Source: a bacterium (GTDB lineage: Bacteria; Patescibacteriota; Microgenomatia; UBA8517). Taken from it: a stretch of 8,524 nucleotides of DNA. The DNA is taken from the NCBI GenBank assembly GCA_021824385.1, contig JAKAKU010000032.1:1-8524 (forward strand), given 5' to 3'. The notes under the pieces were generated by a model. That model had not been told where the DNA came from, ran no database searches, and saw only the letters and a list, made by a program, of their open reading frames with translations. The stretch's first letter is position 1; the number at the start of each line of letters is the position of its first letter. The position numbers and the translations under genes are program-made. Below, one piece after another: positions 4,071-8,524 of the stretch.

Positions 4071-4184
4071 CCTGTAAAATCAGTATACACTACTCATTCA
4101 AGAGGTTTCACGTCTTGATTTTTCGAAGGATTTCGTTCTGTTCGGAGTGCATGGGCAAAACGCAAAATTTTAATGAAACTAAGG
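4071..4184. other. Intergenic stretch without a recognised gene
   Basis: Between the small-RNA terminator and the next -10 box I find no credible coding region. A leftward ORF across 4294-4094 has no ribosome binding site, begins at a non-ATG codon and is antisense to the tRNA-Leu leader. The segment 4111-4165 is more structured in composition than its surroundings, with CGAA/TTCG pairs, but has no T tract or promoter I can support. Confidence 0.5.
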
Positions 4185-4190
4185 TATAAT
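4185..4190 (+). promoter_or_regulatory. Candidate -10 box for the tRNA-Leu transcript
   Basis: A consensus TATAAT at 4185-4190 predicts a start near 4197 and a tRNA-Leu leader of about 113 nt. The -35 region (GCAAAA) is poor. A TTGACT at 4200-4205 is a good -35 but has no -10 at proper spacing; TAAAAT at 4227-4232 is 21 nt away. Confidence 0.4.
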
Positions 4191-4205
4191 GCATTTGTCT
4201 TGACT

Positions 4206-4235
4206 TTTGTTTTAAAACAAATTTTGTAAAATTTG
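4206..4235. repeat. Two overlapping, mutually exclusive palindromes in the tRNA-Leu leader
   Basis: TTTGTTTTAAAACAAA (4206-4221) is a perfect 16-nt palindrome. CAAATTTT (4218-4225) and AAAATTTG (4228-4235) form a second perfect inverted repeat with a 2-nt centre. They share 4218-4221, so both cannot form at once as RNA. Either might bind a protein as DNA. The AT-rich composition raises the chance level. Confidence 0.45.
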
Positions 4236-4239
4236 AGGA

Positions 4240-4284
4240 CGAAGAATAACGGAGCGGTTACGAAGTTTTGCGTAGCAAAACAAG
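4240..4284 (+). promoter_or_regulatory. Structured leader element upstream of tRNA-Leu (copy B)
   Basis: This has the same block order as the element before tRNA-Gly: CGAAGA, AATAAC, GAGCGG, hairpin, ACAAG. The hairpin is GTTTTGC (4265-4271), GTA loop, GCAAAAC (4275-4281), seven perfect pairs. It ends 25 nt before tRNA-Leu. Compared with copy A, a stem pair changes from C-G to T-A while pairing is kept. No T tract follows, so it is not a terminator. Confidence 0.45.
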
Positions 4285-4309
4285 TAATAAGCACAGTTTA
4301 TTCTGAGGA

Positions 4310-4390
4310 GCCGGGGTGGCGAAATGGTAGACGCACTAGTTTTAGGAACTAGCGAGGAAACTCTTGCAGGTTCAAGTCCTGTCCCCGGCA
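4310..4390 (+). tRNA. tRNA-Leu (TAG)
   Basis: Acceptor GCCGGGG/CCCCGGC is perfect. The anticodon arm CTAGT-TTTAGGA-ACTAG gives TAG at 4343-4345. A long variable arm (GAG-GAAA-CTC) marks it as class II, and the T arm is GCAGG-TTCAAGT-CCTGT. The discriminator is A4390, with CA and then the ATG of the next gene following, so CCA is not encoded. Confidence 0.95.
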
Positions 4391-4392
4391 CA

Positions 4393-5190
4393 ATGAATTG
4401 GCAGCAAGCTATTTTAATTGCAACTGTTTTTATGGGTGTTGGATCGACCATTGTCCTCTTCATATTTTTATTCCTAAAAATCTATCGCAAAGTTCACGCA
4501 TGGGCAATTGTATTTTTACTTTTGCTGTTTATGATTCCGGCAGGACTTCTTATTTATATATTAGGCGAGAAGAATGCGTCACTACTGCAAACCTCTCAAG
4601 TTGCTCCCAATACACAATCCATTTCACAAACACCAAATTTTACGGGCCAACAATTGTTTGACGCAGTAAACGAATATAGAAAAGCAAACAATGTTTCACC
4701 ACTCAAGCTAGACAGCAATTTATGTAATAACCTCGCCCAGCGCTATCTGGATATTAAAGCAGGGCTGGATGAAGGCGTTGCTCACAAAGGAATGGAAGCG
4801 TGGGCAAAAAAGTTTGTGCCAGACAACTATTCAATCTCTGAAGATTTTGCGTGGGGGAATACTCCCGAGGAGGTAATACACGCATGGGAAGGAAGCCCAG
4901 GACACCGGCTTTCAATTCTTAACAAAGACTACAAAGTGGGTTGTTCATATGCTGCCGAAGGATATGGCATTATAGAACTTGCATATATTGTTCCCAGAAA
5001 AGCAGTTTCAACATATACGGGCGATGGCACACGTACCGGACAAATTATTCCGTACCATGATTGGTGCAATAACAAAAATATTTCTGTATATGAAAACGAA
5101 CTCATTACCAAAAAATCTTCAGATGGAAAAATTTATACCATGACGCAGGGCGACTGGGATTGCTACGAAACATATCTTAAAAGTCAATAG
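4393..5190 (+). CDS. Two-pass membrane protein with an extracytoplasmic CAP domain
   Basis: The frame is open upstream into tRNA-Leu, but the first 23 codons from 4324 simply translate the tRNA, so ATG 4393 is the real start (265 aa). It is 2 nt after the tRNA discriminator and has no Shine-Dalgarno site. Membrane segments lie at about 6-29 and 37-57. A linker leads to a CAP/SCP domain (about 85-200): LFDAVNEYRKANNVSPLKLD, H131 in AHKG, E150 in SISEDFAWG, and WEGSPGHR with H171, which together form the usual CAP cleft residues. C111 and C184 may form a disulfide. A C-terminal extension (about 205-265) has C225 and C257 and is not part of the CAP fold. CAP proteins are secreted proteins with varied roles, so no substrate can be given. 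No terminator separates it from the DUF192 gene. Confidence 0.88.
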   Translation: MNWQQAILIATVFMGVGSTIVLFIFLFLKIYRKVHAWAIVFLLLLFMIPAGLLIYILGEKNASLLQTSQVAPNTQSISQTPNFTGQQLFDAVNEYRKANNVSPLKLDSNLCNNLAQRYLDIKAGLDEGVAHKGMEAWAKKFVPDNYSISEDFAWGNTPEEVIHAWEGSPGHRLSILNKDYKVGCSYAAEGYGIIELAYIVPRKAVSTYTGDGTRTGQIIPYHDWCNNKNISVYENELITKKSSDGKIYTMTQGDWDCYETYLKSQ

Positions 5191-5205
5191 AAATGTTGGT
5201 ATACT
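5177..5205 (+). promoter_or_regulatory. Promoter giving a leaderless DUF192 mRNA
   Basis: TTAAAA (5177-5182), 17-nt spacer, TATACT (5200-5205), with TGG in front forming an extended -10. The usual spacing puts the transcription start at 5212, exactly the A of the ATG start codon. The -35 overlaps the last codons of the CAP gene. Confidence 0.55.
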
Positions 5206-5211
5206 GAATGT

Positions 5212-5751
5212 ATGAAAGAGTCTGCCCAGACACTCCACACTGCTCATCGTGACAAAAATCGTCATTTGCATTTTTTGATGCTTCTTCTTCCCTCAATAGC
5301 ATTCGTGTTGGTTCTCTCCCTTTTCATGAGAAATCGGTATGCGTCGCTGCATACACAAAACGAAGCTCCGATGGCAGTTTCACTCACTCCAATTGTCGTC
5401 AAAGACACGACAGTTAATGTTCGACTTGCCAAAACAGAATCAGAGCAAAGGCAAGGCCTTTCTGGTACCCAAAGTATGGCTCCTGACGAAGGAATGTTGT
5501 TTGTTTTTGCCACGAAACAACGTACCCCTTTGTGGATGAAAGATATGCTTATTGCGCTTGATTTTATTTGGATTCGAGACGGAAAAGTAAGCCAGCTCAA
5601 TAAAAATGTTCCCGCACCAGCTCCTGGAACCCCCGACTACAAATTATCTCTGATTGTGCCGAATGATCCCGTTGATTATGTTCTTGAAGTGAACGCAGGG
5701 TTTGTAGATTCTCATCAAATTGTAGTTGGCGACAGTGTTACAATACCTTGA
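5212..5751 (+). CDS. Membrane-anchored DUF192 protein
   Basis: This 179-residue protein has an N-terminal membrane anchor (about 19-39) after a His/Lys/Arg-rich cytoplasmic tail, so the DUF192 domain (about 62-177) is probably outside the cytoplasmic membrane. Family hallmarks are visible: VNVRLAKTESEQRQGLSG, DEGMLFVF (92-99), the LWMKDMLIALDFIWI core (107-121, usually WM-x-N/D-x-x-x-x-LD), and VDYVLEVNAGF followed by VVGDSV. The molecular function of DUF192 is not established. ATG 5212 has no ribosome binding site, but an extended -10 lies at 5197-5205 so the mRNA can be leaderless. Its TGA stop overlaps the dnaE start in TGATG, so the two are co-transcribed and probably translationally coupled. 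Confidence 0.9.
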   Translation: MKESAQTLHTAHRDKNRHLHFLMLLLPSIAFVLVLSLFMRNRYASLHTQNEAPMAVSLTPIVVKDTTVNVRLAKTESEQRQGLSGTQSMAPDEGMLFVFATKQRTPLWMKDMLIALDFIWIRDGKVSQLNKNVPAPAPGTPDYKLSLIVPNDPVDYVLEVNAGFVDSHQIVVGDSVTIP

Positions 5752-8524
5752 TGTCAGGGGAATTTGTACACATTCATCTTCACACAGAATATTCACTCCT
5801 CGATGGGCTAACGAATATAAAAAAGCTCATGAACCGAGTGAAAGAACTCGGCCAAGACACAGTGGCCTTGACCGACCATGGTGCCATGTATGGCGCTATT
5901 GAGTTTTATAAAATGGGCCTTAAAGAAGGGGTTAAACCAATCATTGGCATGGAAGCATATACAACTCCCTTTGATCACACCAAACGTGAAGGCAAAGAAG
6001 AACGCCAGATTCACCATTTACTTCTTCTTGCCAAAGATGAAGAAGGATACAAAAACCTGATGAAAATTAGCTCCATAGCGTGGCTCGAAGGCTACTATTA
6101 TAGACCACGCATTGACAGGCCAACGTTGGCGAAATATGCCAAAGGAATTATTTGTACATCTGCGTGCCCGGCAGGAGAGCTTGCTGAAAAAATAGTCGAT
6201 AACAACATGGACGAAGCCCGCAAAACGGTGCAGTGGTTTTTGGATGTGTTTGGAGAAAATTATTATTTAGAAGTACAAAACCATGAGTATGCAAAGTTTA
6301 TAGATGCTGCTCCAAACGCAGAAATTAAAGCAGAACTTACCAAGATGTCTAATATGGAGAAAACCATAAAAGAAGGAGTCATTACCTTATCTCGTGAATT
6401 TGGAGTACCAATAGTGGCAACAAACGACTCGCATTATTTAAATAAAGAAGATGCAAACGCCCAAGACGCGTTGGTGTGTGTGGCAACCGGAAAGCAAGTC
6501 TCTGACACTAAACGTATTCGCTTTATAGACTGCCCGAATTACTATGTAAAGTCAGCCCAAGAGATGAAAGATTTATTCCCCGATTTACCTGAAGCAATTA
6601 GTAACACCGTAACGTTGGCCGAAAAATGTAACCTTGAAATTTCGACTCTCGGAAAATGGTTCTTTCCAAAATATGAAGTGCCAGACCAGAAAACGGCAGA
6701 AGATTATTTACGAGAGCTTTCGTATGCACGTATGCCTGAACGATATGAAACGGTGACCGATGAAATAAAGGAACGGCTTGAGTATGAGCTGGGGATTATT
6801 ATTCAAAAAGGATATGCACCATACTTTCTAATCGTTATGAGTATGATGAACTGGGCCAATGAAACCGGAATTATTACAAATACTCGTGGGTCGGCTGCTG
6901 GAAGTATTACCTCGTATATTTTAGGAATTACGACGGTTGACCCGATTCGATACTACTTACCGTTTGAACGCTTCCTAAATCCATACCGTCCAACTCCGCC
7001 TGATATTGACTTTGACGTAGCTGATAATAGGCGAGATGACGTTATTGCGTATATGGCAAATACCTACGGCCATGAGAAAGTTGCACAAATTTGTACCTTT
7101 GGGCGTATGCTTGCACGCGCGGCTGCTCGCGACGTTGCACGAGTTTTGGGCTACGAGTATGCAATTGGTGACAAAATTAGTAAGCTCATTCCTCCTCCAA
7201 AGCAAGGATTTCCTATTAATATTCCGAAGGCACTTGAAACAAGTCCAGAACTGAAAGCTCTGTATGACTCTGATCGTGACGCCAAGAAAATTCTCGATTT
7301 AGCTCATCAATTGGAGGGTAGTGCACGGCACTTATCAGTTCATGCAGCAGGAGTCGTAATTGCACCAGAAGAAATTACCAATTTCACCCCGATCATGAAA
7401 GATACCAAGGAAGGGAAAATTATTACCCAGTACGAAATGCATGCGTCAGAAGATGTTGGGTTAATTAAGTTTGATATCTTGGGAATTCGTAATTTGTCGA
7501 TTTTGGGAGCTGCCGTTGAAATTGTAAAAGAAATTCATGACATCAAAATTGACTTGCGAAAAATTCCTCTTGATGACACCAAAACATTTGAAATGCTTGC
7601 TCGAGGAGAAACCATGGGTGTTTTTCAACTTGCCAGTGGAGGAATGACGAAATACGTTATTGATTTGAAGCCAAACAAAATCGAAGACTTGATGGCGATG
7701 GTAGCCTTATATCGACCCGGACCTATGGCAGTTATTCCTGAGTATATTGCGCGTAAAAATAATCCAAACTTGGTGCATTATCTAGACCCCCGAATGAAAA
7801 AGTTTTTAGGTGCTTCTTACGGCCTGATTGTGTACCAAGATGACCTTTTGTTTTGTGCAATAGATCTGGCAGGATACAGCTGGGAGGAAGCCGATAAATT
7901 TAGAAAAGCCGTCGGAAAGAAAATTCCTGAAGAAATGGCCGCACAAAAAGATAAATTCACCTCTGGAATTGTAGCCAACGGGCAGACTGCAGAATTTGCA
8001 GAAACACTGTGGAAACTCTTTGAACCGTTTCAATCATACGGATTTAACAAAGCGCATGCGGCAAGTTATGGAATGGTCTCGTATCAAACGGCCTACATGA
8101 AGGCAAACTACCCCGTTGAATATATGACGGCTCTGATGAGTGCTGAAAGTGGAGATCTCGACAAAATCACTGAAGCCATCAACGAATGCAACCGAATGGG
8201 AATAACTATTCTTCCGCCTGATATCAACAAAAGCCAAGTTGGGTTCCATGTAACCGATGTAGCCGAATCCTTGGGTGGACGAGGTATTTTGTTTGGTTTC
8301 TCTGCCGTTAAAAACGTTGGACATGCTGCAATTGACGCTATTATAGAGGCCAGAGAAGATGGACCATTTAGTTCATTTGTTGATTTTTGCCAGCGCGTAG
8401 ACGGCAGACGGGTAAACAAGCGCGTTCTTGAGAGCCTTATCAAGGTGGGTGCTATGGGTGCCTTTGGAAACCGAGCGAGCTTACTTGAAAGTATTGACGC
8501 CGTGAGGGCAAAGGTTAAGCCTGT
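5751..8524 (+). CDS. dnaE: DNA polymerase III alpha subunit, 3' end off the right edge
   Basis: The frame is open from ATG 5751 to the window end (924 full codons; whole proteins are usually about 1,100-1,200). The product is the replicative DNA polymerase catalytic subunit. An N-terminal PHP domain (about 5-270) keeps the metal-binding pattern: H9 and H11 in HIHLHTEYS, D42-H43, E68, H88-H89, C139 and D226-SH228, so a working proofreading nuclease is plausible. The polymerase core has NTRGSAAGS (377-385), the catalytic aspartates in PPDIDFD (D418 and D420) and D575 in KFDILG, then GVFQLASGG (623-631), YRPGP (654-658), VYQDDLL (694-700), KAVGKKIPEEM (719-729) and GFNKAHAASYGMVSYQ (764-779). 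The helix-hairpin-helix part begins near 880. No intein or frameshift is seen. No Shine-Dalgarno is present; the TGATG overlap suggests coupling to the DUF192 gene. Confidence 0.97.
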   Translation, partial: MSGEFVHIHLHTEYSLLDGLTNIKKLMNRVKELGQDTVALTDHGAMYGAIEFYKMGLKEGVKPIIGMEAYTTPFDHTKREGKEERQIHHLLLLAKDEEGYKNLMKISSIAWLEGYYYRPRIDRPTLAKYAKGIICTSACPAGELAEKIVDNNMDEARKTVQWFLDVFGENYYLEVQNHEYAKFIDAAPNAEIKAELTKMSNMEKTIKEGVITLSREFGVPIVATNDSHYLNKEDANAQDALVCVATGKQVSDTKRIRFIDCPNYYVKSAQEMKDLFPDLPEAISNTVTLAEKCNLEISTLGKWFFPKYEVPDQKTAEDYLRELSYARMPERYETVTDEIKERLEYELGIIIQKGYAPYFLIVMSMMNWANETGIITNTRGSAAGSITSYILGITTVDPIRYYLPFERFLNPYRPTPPDIDFDVADNRRDDVIAYMANTYGHEKVAQICTFGRMLARAAARDVARVLGYEYAIGDKISKLIPPPKQGFPINIPKALETSPELKALYDSDRDAKKILDLAHQLEGSARHLSVHAAGVVIAPEEITNFTPIMKDTKEGKIITQYEMHASEDVGLIKFDILGIRNLSILGAAVEIVKEIHDIKIDLRKIPLDDTKTFEMLARGETMGVFQLASGGMTKYVIDLKPNKIEDLMAMVALYRPGPMAVIPEYIARKNNPNLVHYLDPRMKKFLGASYGLIVYQDDLLFCAIDLAGYSWEEADKFRKAVGKKIPEEMAAQKDKFTSGIVANGQTAEFAETLWKLFEPFQSYGFNKAHAASYGMVSYQTAYMKANYPVEYMTALMSAESGDLDKITEAINECNRMGITILPPDINKSQVGFHVTDVAESLGGRGILFGFSAVKNVGHAAIDAIIEAREDGPFSSFVDFCQRVDGRRVNKRVLESLIKVGAMGAFGNRASLLESIDAVRAKVKP

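Noticed and set aside
4094..4294. Leftward ORF across the tRNA-Leu leader
   Set aside because: It begins at a non-ATG codon without a ribosome binding site and reads through the structured leader in antisense.
4324..4392. N-terminal 23 codons of the CAP reading frame (starting at the ATG at 4324)
   Set aside because: They translate the body of tRNA-Leu. The protein start is placed at 4393.
4212..4463. Leftward ORF with VPGTGLEPARVSSLVPK
   Set aside because: Antisense of tRNA-Leu, the same type of artefact. No ribosome binding site was seen.
1..8524. CRISPR array, insertion sequence or transposase
   Set aside because: No regular repeat-spacer units, transposase-like ORF or terminal inverted repeats with target duplications were seen.

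Overview
The window most resembles chromosomal DNA from a Candidate Phyla Radiation (Patescibacteria) bacterium. This is inferred from the DnaE sequence style (the ITNTRGSAAGS and PPDIDFD region, and VYQDDLLFCAIDLAGY), from short compact genes with single N-terminal membrane anchors, from several starts lacking a Shine-Dalgarno site, and from four of five tRNA genes lacking an encoded CCA end. I cannot name a lineage below that. TGA is used as a normal stop, which argues against the groups that recode it.

Left part (1-1201): a divergent pair. A secreted beta-rich protein runs leftward off the window edge, and a membrane-anchored protein of unknown function runs rightward and ends at a clear terminator. 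The divergent promoter region holds a perfect inverted repeat overlapping the rightward -35 box.

Centre left (1202-2480): four tRNA genes, Phe(GAA), Gly(GCC), Arg(UCU) and Lys(CUU). They are interleaved with a DUF1801 gene that starts 2 nt after tRNA-Gly, and with a leftward unit that carries a 55-codon ORF plus its own promoter, 5' hairpin, ribosome binding site and terminator. Partial copies of the 5' ends of tRNA-Phe and tRNA-Lys lie just upstream of the intact genes, and both copies can fold into hairpins.

Centre (2551-3907): a membrane-anchored lysozyme-like peptidoglycan hydrolase followed closely by a SAM-dependent methyltransferase. Next comes a gene-poor stretch (3908-4309) with a probable stand-alone small RNA (promoter, hairpin, terminator) and a palindrome-rich leader. 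tRNA-Leu(UAG) follows, and again a protein gene starts 2 nt after the tRNA: a two-pass membrane protein with an extracytoplasmic CAP domain.

Right part (5212-8524): a membrane-anchored DUF192 protein, apparently made from a leaderless mRNA, overlaps the start of dnaE. dnaE encodes the replicative DNA polymerase alpha subunit with an apparently intact PHP exonuclease site, and it runs off the right edge.

The most unusual content is around the tRNAs. The tRNA-Gly and tRNA-Leu loci share one architecture: a related structured leader whose hairpin differs by compensatory changes, then the tRNA, then a start codon 2 nt downstream. The tRNA-Phe and tRNA-Lys loci each carry upstream mimics of their own 5' ends.
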